A stretch of DNA of 64,000 nt. Origin: Candidatus Kuenenia stuttgartensis. GTDB taxonomy: Bacteria; Gemmatimonadota; Gemmatimonadetes; Gemmatimonadales; Gemmatimonadaceae. The position numbers and the translations under genes were made by a program. Where the stretch lies: the NCBI GenBank assembly GCA_943330235.2, contig CALQGY020000003.1:1-64000 (forward strand), given 5' to 3'. Of this stretch, positions 37,597 through 46,619 are shown one piece after another. The stretch's first letter is position 1; the number at the start of each line of letters is the position of its first letter. The notes beneath the pieces were generated by a model. The model ran no database searches. It saw only the letters and a program-made list of their open reading frames with translations, and was not told the DNA's origin.

Positions 37597-39183
37597 TCAC
37601 CGAGCCGAGGCGTCCGGCACCTCCACATCAAACGCGGCGGTCTCCACCACGCCGCGCCGCTTCACCTGCACGAACACGCGATACGCACCCGCGGTCGGAA
37701 ACGCGAAAGGAAAGGCCAGCGATGTCGTGGACGCCGACGACATCGTGGCCGCGTGATCCATGCCGGTCATACGAGGCGCGACCGCCGCTTCGTTGGTCGC
37801 CGCGCGAGACGCCGCGTCGGGCGCCACCGTATCACCACGCTCCCGGCGCATCAACTGCGCCTGCGCCTCCATACTCGCCGTGCCCATCGGATGCAGGTGC
37901 AGGAACACCTGCGCATCGCGTCGCAGCACCATCGCATGCCCCGCCATTCCGAGATACGGCTCCGTGGGCGATAACGTACCATCGGCCTCACGCATGATCA
38001 CCGACAGCCGGAGATCGTGCTGCGCGCGAAGGACGGTGGCGTCAGTGGTCAGTTGCAGCGTCCCACCGGTGGGAAGGACCGCCGCCGTCCCCAACGGCAC
38101 CGCACGCACCGCACGCCACGCATCGTCGGCGTCCGTGAGCGCCGCCACCGACGAGGACATCGCCGCGGCGGCCCCGCCCTCTGACGGAATGACCGGTGCG
38201 ACCGGCACCTCGATGGTATCCACCAGCGTACGTTGCGTGCCGCTTTCAAAGAGCAGATCACCAAAGAGCACATACCGCCCGGCCGGCAGCGGCGGGATGC
38301 GCGTCACGAACGAGTCAGGATGCACGCGCAGTGGATGCAGATGGGCGAGCACACCGTGATCCGGATCGCTGACGAGAAAGAGGTGCATCAACTTGCCGTG
38401 ATCCGGCAGGAGCGCCCCTAACCGATTCGCACGCCATGCGTCATCAACGATGGCGATGGACAACACCCGATCGACATCGAGCGTCCGCACCGCGGTCGTG
38501 ATCGCGAGCGGCCGATAGAGACGACGACCGTACGCGGCCGCTTCGGCATTCCACCACGCCGCGCCCCCAAGCAGTAGCACCGCCACCCCACCGGCGGACG
38601 CCACCATGAAGCGGCGCGCGCGTGTGCGCTGCGCCGCACTCGGTACGACACCCGGTGGCAACGCGGCCTCACGCGTCGCGGCACCGACAATGGTCAGCAC
38701 GCCCGCAATCAGCAGGGCGCCCAGCACCACGAGCAGCACGAGCATGCCGCGCGTCATGCCCAGGGTGCGCGTCGCGGTAGTCTGCAGTGGCACCACCAGT
38801 ACACCGTTGCCCAGCGGTCCTTCCACCGCCACATACACCGAGTATGTGTTGGCCGTCATGATCCAGAGATTGTGCGCCCACACCCCGGGATCCCCCGGCA
38901 CCTTCGCCGCGTCTTCCGCCGGCGGAGCCCCCTTGGTGCCCACATTCCATTGCGCAGCGCGCACGGTGATGCGCGTAGCCTCTCCCTCGAGCACGCGCAC
39001 CAGAATGGGCACCTGCCCCGGCACCACGCCCGGCGGTTCGATCAGTACGCGCACCGGATAGCCGCCCGCCCGTCCTTCGAAGACCACTTGATTGGTCCCG
39101 ACATGCCCGCTCGCCACCAGCCAGGCCAGCAGGAGGCAGGCCACGGACGACAGCCGTCGTGCCAGCACGCGCATCATGCGCAT
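37597..39183 (-). CDS. Membrane-anchored protein: signal peptide, beta-rich N-domain, two TM helices, His-rich C-terminal beta-rich domains; function unknown
   Basis: MRMMRVLARRLSSVACLLLAWLVASGHVGTNQVVFEGRAGGYPVRVLIEPPGVVPGQVPILVRVLEG; TM LVLLVVLGALLIAGVLTIVGA and FMVASAGGVAVLLLGGAAWW; HGKLMHLFLVSDPDHGVLAHLHP and GHAMVLRRDAQVFLHLHP. The ATG at 39183 overlaps the upstream stop (TGATG). Confidence 0.8.
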   Translation of the reverse strand: MRMMRVLARRLSSVACLLLAWLVASGHVGTNQVVFEGRAGGYPVRVLIEPPGVVPGQVPILVRVLEGEATRITVRAAQWNVGTKGAPPAEDAAKVPGDPGVWAHNLWIMTANTYSVYVAVEGPLGNGVLVVPLQTTATRTLGMTRGMLVLLVVLGALLIAGVLTIVGAATREAALPPGVVPSAAQRTRARRFMVASAGGVAVLLLGGAAWWNAEAAAYGRRLYRPLAITTAVRTLDVDRVLSIAIVDDAWRANRLGALLPDHGKLMHLFLVSDPDHGVLAHLHPLRVHPDSFVTRIPPLPAGRYVLFGDLLFESGTQRTLVDTIEVPVAPVIPSEGGAAAAMSSSVAALTDADDAWRAVRAVPLGTAAVLPTGGTLQLTTDATVLRAQHDLRLSVIMREADGTLSPTEPYLGMAGHAMVLRRDAQVFLHLHPMGTASMEAQAQLMRRERGDTVAPDAASRAATNEAAVAPRMTGMDHAATMSSASTTSLAFPFAFPTAGAYRVFVQVKRRGVVETAAFDVEVPDASAR

Positions 39184-40328
39184 CACCGCTGCACCGTGCG
39201 TAACCACTCACCGCGCGCCAGCCCGAGTCGCGCCGACAGAATGCCAAGCACCAGCGCCAGACCGAATCCGCGAACGGTGCCCTGCAGCGGCTCGACGTGA
39301 AAGGTACCGGTCACCACGGGCCAATCGGCCGGCATCATGTACGGGAAATTGTCCGTGCGGAACAGCGCCGTGCGCGATGCATCGCTCATCAGAAAGTTGG
39401 CGAACGGCCACTGCACCAGCGCGAGCGTCACGACAAACAGGGTGCCCACCAGCGCGGCGCGCTGCCATGCGGAACGCGACGCCGTCCGCTGCAACACCAC
39501 ATCGATGACGAAGGCCGGCACGATCAGCAGTAACGGAAAATTGAGCGGAACCATGTGCGTGATCATCTGGCGAATGGGCCCGAGACGGGGCGTCGCCGCG
39601 AACGCCGGCAGGATCCACACCTGCGCGCACATGATCAGCGTATAGACCGCCGCGCTGGCCGTGGCGGGGTACCGCAGCCGCGTCGATCGTCCCGCCGCGA
39701 CCAGCGCAAACGGGAACGCGATGGCCGACACCACATAGAACAGACTGCGATGCATCAGTGGGCGGTCGGTGAACTCGGTGCAGAAGATGGCGATGATGGT
39801 GAGCACCAAGCCACTCGCATAGGCCACGAGCCACGGTGCCGCGGATCGCTCCGGCGTCCCCGCATGGCGCGACTGCGCCGCCGCCGCGAGCGCGACCGCT
39901 CCCGAGAGAATGGCAATGAATCCCAGCGCCAACAACGCATGCGGCGGGCTGATGATCTTGACGTCGAGACCGTACGCGTTGTGCCACCAGTCGTCGAACG
40001 GCGCCGACGTGAGCATGGCGACGGCGCCCCAGATGGCGAGCCATCCGCCGAACGGCCCGTTAAACACGCGCCAGACGGTGACGCCGTCTGTGGGCGGCGT
40101 GGCGCTCCAGAACGAGCGTCGCAGCACCTCGTAGCCGGACACGAGTCCGGCTACGGCACCACCGGTATAAATCACCAGATGCGCCGGCGTCCAGAACGTG
40201 TCGCGACCAATGGACATGTGCCACGAGATGTCCCAGATGAGCCCAACAATCACACACGTCGCGGCAAAGACGACCGCCACCAACTGGCGAGGCAGGGTCT
40301 GCGCGGGGGCATCGGTCAGAGCGGTCAT
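39183..40328 (-). CDS. Polytopic membrane protein of unknown function with PmoC/AmoC-like D-x3-H-x12-H motif
   Basis: MTALTDAPAQTLPRQLVAVVFAATCVIVGLIWDISWHMSIGRDTFWTPAHLVIYTGG...FDDWWHNAYGLDVKIISPPHALLALG; many TM segments; translationally coupled to the downstream gene. Confidence 0.8.
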   Translation of the reverse strand: MTALTDAPAQTLPRQLVAVVFAATCVIVGLIWDISWHMSIGRDTFWTPAHLVIYTGGAVAGLVSGYEVLRRSFWSATPPTDGVTVWRVFNGPFGGWLAIWGAVAMLTSAPFDDWWHNAYGLDVKIISPPHALLALGFIAILSGAVALAAAAQSRHAGTPERSAAPWLVAYASGLVLTIIAIFCTEFTDRPLMHRSLFYVVSAIAFPFALVAAGRSTRLRYPATASAAVYTLIMCAQVWILPAFAATPRLGPIRQMITHMVPLNFPLLLIVPAFVIDVVLQRTASRSAWQRAALVGTLFVVTLALVQWPFANFLMSDASRTALFRTDNFPYMMPADWPVVTGTFHVEPLQGTVRGFGLALVLGILSARLGLARGEWLRTVQR

Positions 40329-40336
40329 GGCAGCGC

Positions 40337-41608
40337 CTACCGGTTTGGATGGATGCCGCGTGCCTGCAGCAGCAGGCGCACGGAGTCTACGGGCAGAGGC
40401 AGTGCACGTCCGCCGCGACTCTCGACCGGCGTGGCCATGAGCAGCGCGTCGTACAGCGCTTCCTCCGTGGCCTCGGTGACGGCCTGAAAGAGCGCGGACA
40501 TGGCGTCGTTCCCCACTTCCTGCGCCGAAACGAGCACCGCGTCGGGGTTGCGTCGCACCGCCTTCGCGGTGGAAAACGCGAGGATGTAGTCCCCGGATCC
40601 ATTGGACGCGCTCGACCCGGTGCGCCCCAACCCCATCACGGCCCGCGCGCCCAGACGTTCCAGATTGCGCGCCAGCAGCGGTGCATCGGTGGCAATCACA
40701 ATCATGCACGACCCGTCGCCTCGTTCGGCACCGGCATCGCCGGGCCCTGCGCTCGCGCCACCACCACCGCCGGGCCGGCGCACGGCCTCGACGTCCCGCT
40801 GGAAGGAAAATCGCCCCAGCAGCTGGCCAATCGGCACGCCGCCCATCTGCAGCACGCCACCGTAGTTCCCCTGCACCAGGACGCCCACGGTATAGCCGCC
40901 CAGCGAGGCCGGGAGCACGCGGGACGACGTCCCGATCCCACCCTTCCAGCCGAACATCACGGTCCCACGTCCGGCGCCCACGCTCCCCTCAACCACGGCT
41001 CCGGTGTCGGCCGACTCCAATGCGCGTACGGCCGCGGCCCCGATCCCGGGGCGGACCCGCGTGCCATTCAGGCCGCCGTCGTTCGTTTCGCCGACCACCG
41101 GATTTATCGAGCGGACCGCCGCATTTTCCGGTTTCCGTAACATCCATTGGGCCATCGCATCGCCCACCTGCCAGATGCAGAGCGTACAAGTGAGCAGCAC
41201 CGGCGTTTCGAGCTCGCCCAGTTCGCGGAGCTGTGTGGAGCCCAGCAGTTTGCCGAACCCGTTGCCCACATGCAGCGCGGCCGGCACGCGGTCGCGATAC
41301 AGATCGCCCGCGTGCGGGATGATCGCGGTCACGCCGGTGCGGAGCGAATCGCCCTCGTTCACGGTCGAGTGGCCCACCCGCACCCCCGCCACGTCGGTAA
41401 TGGCGTTCCAGCGGCCCGTCGCGAAGATGCCCGGCGCCAAGCCGAGCGCGCGGGCGCGGGTGGGTTGTGCATTGAGGGCCGCCGATGGCGCGGCGGGGCG
41501 CAGGGCCGAGAGCAGCAGGAGGCCCACCGCGGCGGCACGCGGCGCACCGAGGCCAGCCCGCCCGCGAAGGAACGCCGCGAGGACGACGAAAACGGATGGT
41601 GAAGACAT
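40337..41608 (-). CDS. P1-family peptidase (DmpA-like)
   Basis: WNAITDVAGVRVGHSTVNEGDSLRTGVTAIIPHAGD...PAALHVGNGFGKLLGSTQLRELGELETPVLLT...VVGETNDGGLNG. Confidence 0.92.
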   Translation of the reverse strand: MSSPSVFVVLAAFLRGRAGLGAPRAAAVGLLLLSALRPAAPSAALNAQPTRARALGLAPGIFATGRWNAITDVAGVRVGHSTVNEGDSLRTGVTAIIPHAGDLYRDRVPAALHVGNGFGKLLGSTQLRELGELETPVLLTCTLCIWQVGDAMAQWMLRKPENAAVRSINPVVGETNDGGLNGTRVRPGIGAAAVRALESADTGAVVEGSVGAGRGTVMFGWKGGIGTSSRVLPASLGGYTVGVLVQGNYGGVLQMGGVPIGQLLGRFSFQRDVEAVRRPGGGGGASAGPGDAGAERGDGSCMIVIATDAPLLARNLERLGARAVMGLGRTGSSASNGSGDYILAFSTAKAVRRNPDAVLVSAQEVGNDAMSALFQAVTEATEEALYDALLMATPVESRGGRALPLPVDSVRLLLQARGIHPNR

Positions 41609-41705
41609 CGGGGGAACGTATCGCGGATTTCGAGCAATTGCTCGCGTGCCCAATCGTTCTGTCGCATCGCTTCACGCCGAGGGCGGAGTCCGGCATATTG
41701 GCCTG

Positions 41706-42794
41706 ATGGCCCATCGTCCCGTCTTCGGACACCGAGCACTCAGAGAACGCCTTGCCGCCGCGTGGCATGCGGGGCGGCTGCCGTCCAGCCTGTTGCTCGT
41801 AGGCCGACGCGGCATTGGCAAGCAGCGGCTGGCGCTCTGGCTGGGCCAGCTGCTGCTCTGCGAGCGCGCACACGCCGAGGGGCTGCTCGATCCGTGCGGA
41901 AGCTGCCAGCAGTGCCGATACGCGGCCAAAGGCTCGCACCCCGATCTGCGCTGGTACTTCCCGCGACCGAACATCACGGGAGACCCAGCCCCCGAGGTCA
42001 TTCAGGCAGACCTGTCCGAGGTGATCGCGGAGCGCATGACGGCCGACGGGCTCTGGGCGCCGTCATTGGGTTCCGAAGGCATTCAAGTCGCCGCGGCGCG
42101 TTCCATTGTGAAGCAGGCGTCCGTACGTCCAGCCATGGCGGCGCGGGCGGTGTTCGTGGTTGGCGACGCGGAACGCATGGTGGCGCAGGAGGGGGCCGAT
42201 CAAGCGGCAAACGCCTTTCTGAAACTGCTCGAAGAGCCGCCGCCAGGCACCACGCTCATTCTGACCAGCAGTGAGCCGGGGATGCTGCTCCCCACCGTGC
42301 GCTCGCGCGTCGTGACCATGCGCGTGCCGCCCCTCTCGCGCACCGACGTGGAGGCCTTCCTCGACGATCCCGCCGTCGCTCGGCGCGTCACGGGCATGAG
42401 TCGCGAGGAGGCCATCCAGCGATCGGCCGGCGCCCCCGGCGAATTGTTGGCCGGCGAGGCCACCGCCAAAGCCTTCGCCTCGGCGCGCAAACTGCTCGAC
42501 GCCGCGATTCAGCCGTCAACGCCCGTCGGCACCGCGGAGCGCGTCAAGGCGGCCGCGCGCCACAGCATGGCTGGTGCACGCGGTGCCTTCACGGACACGC
42601 TCGAAGCGCTCGTCGTGGTGCTGCACGAACGCACGCGCCAGCTGGTTGCTTCGGGTCACGAACCGGAGGCGCGCCGCACCGCGCAGGCCATCATGGATGT
42701 TGAAGCGACCAAACGTCGCGCGCAGGGCAACGTGAACCCGCAACTCCTCGTGGCCGCGCTACTTGCCGCGATGCACCGCACCTTACGACCGTAA
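41706..42794 (+). CDS. holB: DNA polymerase III delta-prime subunit
   Basis: MAHRPVFGHRALRERLAAAWHAGRLPSSLLLVGRRGIGKQRLA...DPCGSCQQCRYAAKGSHPDL...NAFLKLLEEPPPGTTLILTSSEPGMLLPTVRSRV. Confidence 0.92.
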   Translation: MAHRPVFGHRALRERLAAAWHAGRLPSSLLLVGRRGIGKQRLALWLGQLLLCERAHAEGLLDPCGSCQQCRYAAKGSHPDLRWYFPRPNITGDPAPEVIQADLSEVIAERMTADGLWAPSLGSEGIQVAAARSIVKQASVRPAMAARAVFVVGDAERMVAQEGADQAANAFLKLLEEPPPGTTLILTSSEPGMLLPTVRSRVVTMRVPPLSRTDVEAFLDDPAVARRVTGMSREEAIQRSAGAPGELLAGEATAKAFASARKLLDAAIQPSTPVGTAERVKAAARHSMAGARGAFTDTLEALVVVLHERTRQLVASGHEPEARRTAQAIMDVEATKRRAQGNVNPQLLVAALLAAMHRTLRP

Positions 42795-42837
42795 AAATGT
42801 TGCGCTCCATCGCACGAAACCGTCTTCCGGGACACAC

Positions 42838-43362
42838 GTGATCGCAGGCAATTCATCCGAACCACCGGCCGACGGCGAGGTCGCGCGCGAGTTATCGCAC
42901 GTGGATGCCGCCGGAAATTTCAGAATGGTGGACGTGGGCGACAAGCCCTTTTCCATGCGGTCTGCGCTAGCCAGCGGGCAGATTCGCATGAAGAAGGATA
43001 CGTTTAACGCCATACGAGACAACACGTTAGCAAAAGGTGATGTCATACCGGTGGCACGGCTGGCCGGTATTCAGGCCGCCAAGCGGACGGCAGAGCTCAT
43101 TCCGCTCTGTCACCCGCTCCCGTTGTCGGGGATCGAGGTGCTGGTTAACCTCGATGAGGACTTGCCCGGACTTCGGGTCGAGGGAACCGTCAGAACCACC
43201 TCGCAGACTGGGGTGGAGATGGAAGCGTTGACCGCCGTCGCTGTGGCGTTGCTTACCGTGTATGACATGGCAAAAGCGGTCGACCGAACAATGGTGATAT
43301 CCGACATCGTGCTGCGTGAGAAGCGTGGTGGCACGAAGGGAGACTTCACCGCCGGTCCGTGA
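42838..43362 (+). CDS. moaC: Cyclic pyranopterin monophosphate synthase
   Basis: LSHVDAAGNFRMVDVGDKPFSMRSALASG...GIQAAKRTAELIPLCHPLPLSGIEV...TSQTGVEMEALTAVAVALLTVYDMAKAVDRTMVI. GTG start inferred. Confidence 0.96.
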   Translation: MIAGNSSEPPADGEVARELSHVDAAGNFRMVDVGDKPFSMRSALASGQIRMKKDTFNAIRDNTLAKGDVIPVARLAGIQAAKRTAELIPLCHPLPLSGIEVLVNLDEDLPGLRVEGTVRTTSQTGVEMEALTAVAVALLTVYDMAKAVDRTMVISDIVLREKRGGTKGDFTAGP

Positions 43363-43387
43363 CGGGCCAGTAGACCAGGGAGGCACC

Positions 43388-44188
43388 ATGCAACAGAGCG
43401 TGCTGGTAGCACTCGAGGGCACGGCGAGCTTGGATGCATCGGCTCGTCGGCGACGGATGCATCGTCGCCACGCCAAGAGGCGTTTAACCCGCGTTGGCGC
43501 GGCCGCAGCCACCGTCTTCGTACTGGCCCTGTTGGCCACCCCGGAGCGGGTGCCGCAGGCATTGGCGCCGGGCCTCGACATGCGTGGACCGTTCGGGCTC
43601 ACGCGGGCCATGGCCGTGAGTAGCCTGCCCCTCAAGCCCACCTGGCGTCCCGCTGGCGAGGTGCTCAGACGGAAGGCCAGTCCGGCCCCCTTGCTGCCGT
43701 TCAGTGCCAACCCGCACGATGTCGCACAGCGGGAGTCGCTAACGCGCTGGCATCAGGTCTACACGTATTCCACGCGCTATCGCATTAAGCCCGACCTCGC
43801 CCGTCGGGTGTTCGATGCCGCCGTCGTGGCGGGCATCGAACCCGAGCTGGCCTTTCGGCTCGTCCGCGTGGAAAGCGTCTTCAACGCCAAGGCCACCAGC
43901 CCCGTCGGGGCGGTCGGGCTGACCCAGCTCATGCTCGGGACAGCGCGCGAATTCGAGCCCACGGTGACGCACGAGCAATTGCTCGATCCGGACGTCAACC
44001 TGCGCATCGGCTTCAAGTACCTGCGGACGCTGATTCGCGAGTACGACGGCAACCTCAAGATCGCCCTGCTCGTTTACAACCGTGGTCCATCCGCGGTGCA
44101 GAGCGCGATCAGCCTGGGCCGCGATCCGACCAATGGCTACGAGAGCATGGTGATGCGCGGCTACCACGGACGCGGCGTCCTCGACTGA
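43388..44188 (+). CDS. Lytic transglycosylase (SLT domain), membrane-anchored
   Basis: GIEPELAFRLVRVESVFNAKATSPVGAVGLTQLMLGTAREFEP...LLVYNRGPSAVQSA. Confidence 0.92.
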   Translation: MQQSVLVALEGTASLDASARRRRMHRRHAKRRLTRVGAAAATVFVLALLATPERVPQALAPGLDMRGPFGLTRAMAVSSLPLKPTWRPAGEVLRRKASPAPLLPFSANPHDVAQRESLTRWHQVYTYSTRYRIKPDLARRVFDAAVVAGIEPELAFRLVRVESVFNAKATSPVGAVGLTQLMLGTAREFEPTVTHEQLLDPDVNLRIGFKYLRTLIREYDGNLKIALLVYNRGPSAVQSAISLGRDPTNGYESMVMRGYHGRGVLD

Positions 44189-44215
44189 TCCGCGTCGGGC
44201 GGACCAGCAGTACGG

Positions 44216-45991
44216 CTAGTGCTTTGCCGTTTTGCTGGTCTTCCGCGGTGCCGCGGCGGCAGCGGCCGACGATGGCTTGGGCGAGGACTTCTTCGCCGAG
44301 GACTTCTTGGCTGTCGACTTCTTGGCTGTCGACTTCTTGGCTGTCGACTTCTTGGCTGACGACTTCTTCGCCGACGACTTCTTCGACGACTTCTTCGCCG
44401 ACGACGTACTGCCGGACGACGACCGAGACGTCTTCGACGAGGCCGTGGCGCCACCAGACGCGCGCACACGCAGCGTCTGCCCCGCGATCAGCTTCGCACC
44501 GCGGATGCCGTTCAGGGCCTTCAGGCGGGCCACCGTCAGCCCGTAGCGATTCGCGACCGCCGCGAGGCTTTCGCCGCGACGCACCACATGCACCCCGCTG
44601 CGCGCCATCTCCCGCGGCGACGTGCTGCCGTACCGTTCAATCGACGGATCGGGGAGTTCCCGCGCAAAGGGGAGCACGGCCAGATCAGGCACCCGGACGC
44701 TCTGCCCGGCCACCAACCGCCCTTTCCGCGTGGTCTTGAGCCCGGGGTTGTACCACCGCAGCTGTTTGAGCGTGACGCCTTCCCGTTCGGCGATCGCCGC
44801 CGGCGTGGTCGTCGACCCGGACACACGGAGGGTGCGGAAACCACGTCGCGCGTCGCTGGAGAGGGTATCCAGCGCGGCCGCGGCACTGGGTCCGCTTCCC
44901 GTGGGCACGTGTACCCAGATACCGGTATCCGGGGGCGTGACGCCCCGGAGAATGGACGGATTCAGGTCCTTCATCACGGCCGGCGTTGAGGCGCTGGCTG
45001 CGGCCACGGCCGCCAGGCTCGTGCCGGCACCGACATGCACGGAGTCATAGGACAGCGGTGCCGTCGAATCGACCGCCAGCCCGTAGCGCGACGGCATCTT
45101 GCCGATCAGGGCGGCCGCGATGATCTGCGGGACATAGTTCTTCGTTTCCGGACGAAGGTAGTCCTGTTCGGCGAGCACAAAAAAGCGATCCTCACTGTCG
45201 GCGCCCTCCAATTCGCTCGCGAAACGCGTCAGCCCGCGCGCTACGCGTCCCGGACCGCCGTTGTAGGCGGCGGCCGCCAAGTACAGCGAACCAAACTGCT
45301 TTTGCAGATCCGCCAGAAAGCGAATGGCGCCGTCGGTAGACCGCACCGGATCCCGACGCTCGTCCATCCACCAGTCCACCCGCAAGCCGACGTCGCGCGC
45401 GGTGCTGCTCATGAACTGCCACATCCCCACCGCCGCCGCGCGTGAGTACGCATGCGGGTCGAATCCGCTCTCGATAAGGGCCAGATACGTGAGATCTTCC
45501 GGCATGCCGCTAGCCCGCAGCTTGGCGCGGATCATCGGTTCATAGCGCGTGCCGCGCGACAGCCGCGACGTGAAGTGCTCGCGCGACGTCGTGGAAAAGA
45601 GCTGGACGTAGTGCGCTACCCGCTCATGCGTCTCGTAGGAGCGCACGTCGATATCCCAGACGGGCTCGATATTCGTGGCGCTGGCTGAATCGGGGTGCAG
45701 TGCCGCCGTGTCGCCAAACACCGACACGACCGTCCGCTCGACTTCGTCGCTGGACGGGGCAACACGGGCCTTCGTGGGCGCCGATGCAACGCGCGGCGCC
45801 TCCACCACCGGTGGAAGCGCCGCAGCCGTCGCGACGGGCGACGGCGCGAGCGCAACGCGCGGTGCCGACGACGGGCGGCAGCCCGCCGTCCCGAACAGCG
45901 CGAACACCGCGAGCATCGCGAATGGTCGGGCAAGTCGCAAGCCGTAGGACGACGTGGAAGGCAGTTCGATGAGCGGTGGCAGTCTGGTCAC
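44216..45991 (-). CDS. MltD-like lytic transglycosylase lipoprotein with two LysM-like repeats and a KKSTA-rich C-terminal tail
   Basis: FGTAGCRPSS lipobox; ALIESGFDPHAYSRAAAVGMWQFMSSTARDVGLRVDWWMDERRDP; LysM-like HVVRRGESLAAVANRYGLTVARLKALNGI; tail SAKKSSKKSSAKKSSAKKSTAKKSTAKKSTAKKSSAKKSS. Confidence 0.93.
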   Translation of the reverse strand: MTRLPPLIELPSTSSYGLRLARPFAMLAVFALFGTAGCRPSSAPRVALAPSPVATAAALPPVVEAPRVASAPTKARVAPSSDEVERTVVSVFGDTAALHPDSASATNIEPVWDIDVRSYETHERVAHYVQLFSTTSREHFTSRLSRGTRYEPMIRAKLRASGMPEDLTYLALIESGFDPHAYSRAAAVGMWQFMSSTARDVGLRVDWWMDERRDPVRSTDGAIRFLADLQKQFGSLYLAAAAYNGGPGRVARGLTRFASELEGADSEDRFFVLAEQDYLRPETKNYVPQIIAAALIGKMPSRYGLAVDSTAPLSYDSVHVGAGTSLAAVAAASASTPAVMKDLNPSILRGVTPPDTGIWVHVPTGSGPSAAAALDTLSSDARRGFRTLRVSGSTTTPAAIAEREGVTLKQLRWYNPGLKTTRKGRLVAGQSVRVPDLAVLPFARELPDPSIERYGSTSPREMARSGVHVVRRGESLAAVANRYGLTVARLKALNGIRGAKLIAGQTLRVRASGGATASSKTSRSSSGSTSSAKKSSKKSSAKKSSAKKSTAKKSTAKKSTAKKSSAKKSSPKPSSAAAAAAPRKTSKTAKH

Positions 45992-46057
45992 GTGGTGAAC
46001 CTACGACCTCCCCGCGCGCGGCGACACCACCCGCGCACCCCGAGGGGCCAACCGCCG

Positions 46058-46603
46058 TCAGTCGATCAGACGAGAGAGCAGCGGCGTGGCCAGACGGTTC
46101 AGGGCATGCATGGTCGCTCGCGCCGTCGTCATCGGCTCATCATCGGCCGCAATCGCCGACCCGACCACGCGAATGGCCTTCCCTTCGAAGTGCGCAATCA
46201 CGGCCACCACAATCAGGTTCGTGTCAAAGGCCCGCACCGACTTCACCCCGATGAATTCCAGCCGCAACGCACCGCAGGTGGCCTGCATCACGGCGTCCAA
46301 CGTCGCCAGCGCCGCCAGACGAAGGTCGCCGCCCGGAGACGTCGAGCCCTTCTGAATCCCGATCGTCCGCTGCCCTTCCATTGGTCCTTCGCACTCGACG
46401 GTCGCCTGCGACATCGCGCCGCGGCCGTGCTCGACCTGCACTGTGATCAAGCGCAGTCTGGGGGCCACGTCGGGCTGAGTGCTTTGCAGCGGATCGCGCG
46501 CGAGGCCGGAGAAGATGGCCGGAAGGGCCATGGCAGGGTCGTCCAGAGTAGAGGGGATGGTCAGTCTTCCACTCGTCTGACGATCACTGCTGGGGCGAGT
46601 CAC
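46058..46603 (-). CDS. Conserved-type hypothetical protein
   Basis: 181-aa ORF with coherent alpha/beta sequence: LRLEFIGVKSVRAFDTNLIVVAVIAHFEGKAIRVVGSAIAADDEPMTTARATMHALNRLATPLL. Confidence 0.6.
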   Translation of the reverse strand: MTRPSSDRQTSGRLTIPSTLDDPAMALPAIFSGLARDPLQSTQPDVAPRLRLITVQVEHGRGAMSQATVECEGPMEGQRTIGIQKGSTSPGGDLRLAALATLDAVMQATCGALRLEFIGVKSVRAFDTNLIVVAVIAHFEGKAIRVVGSAIAADDEPMTTARATMHALNRLATPLLSRLID

Positions 46604-46619
46604 GCCATGGTGACGCCGA

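Noticed and set aside
39183-41608. Idea that the P1 peptidase belongs to the D/H/H membrane system
   Set aside because: It is only 8 bp upstream and co-directional, so co-transcription is likely, but P1 peptidases are common and nothing in the sequence links the functions.
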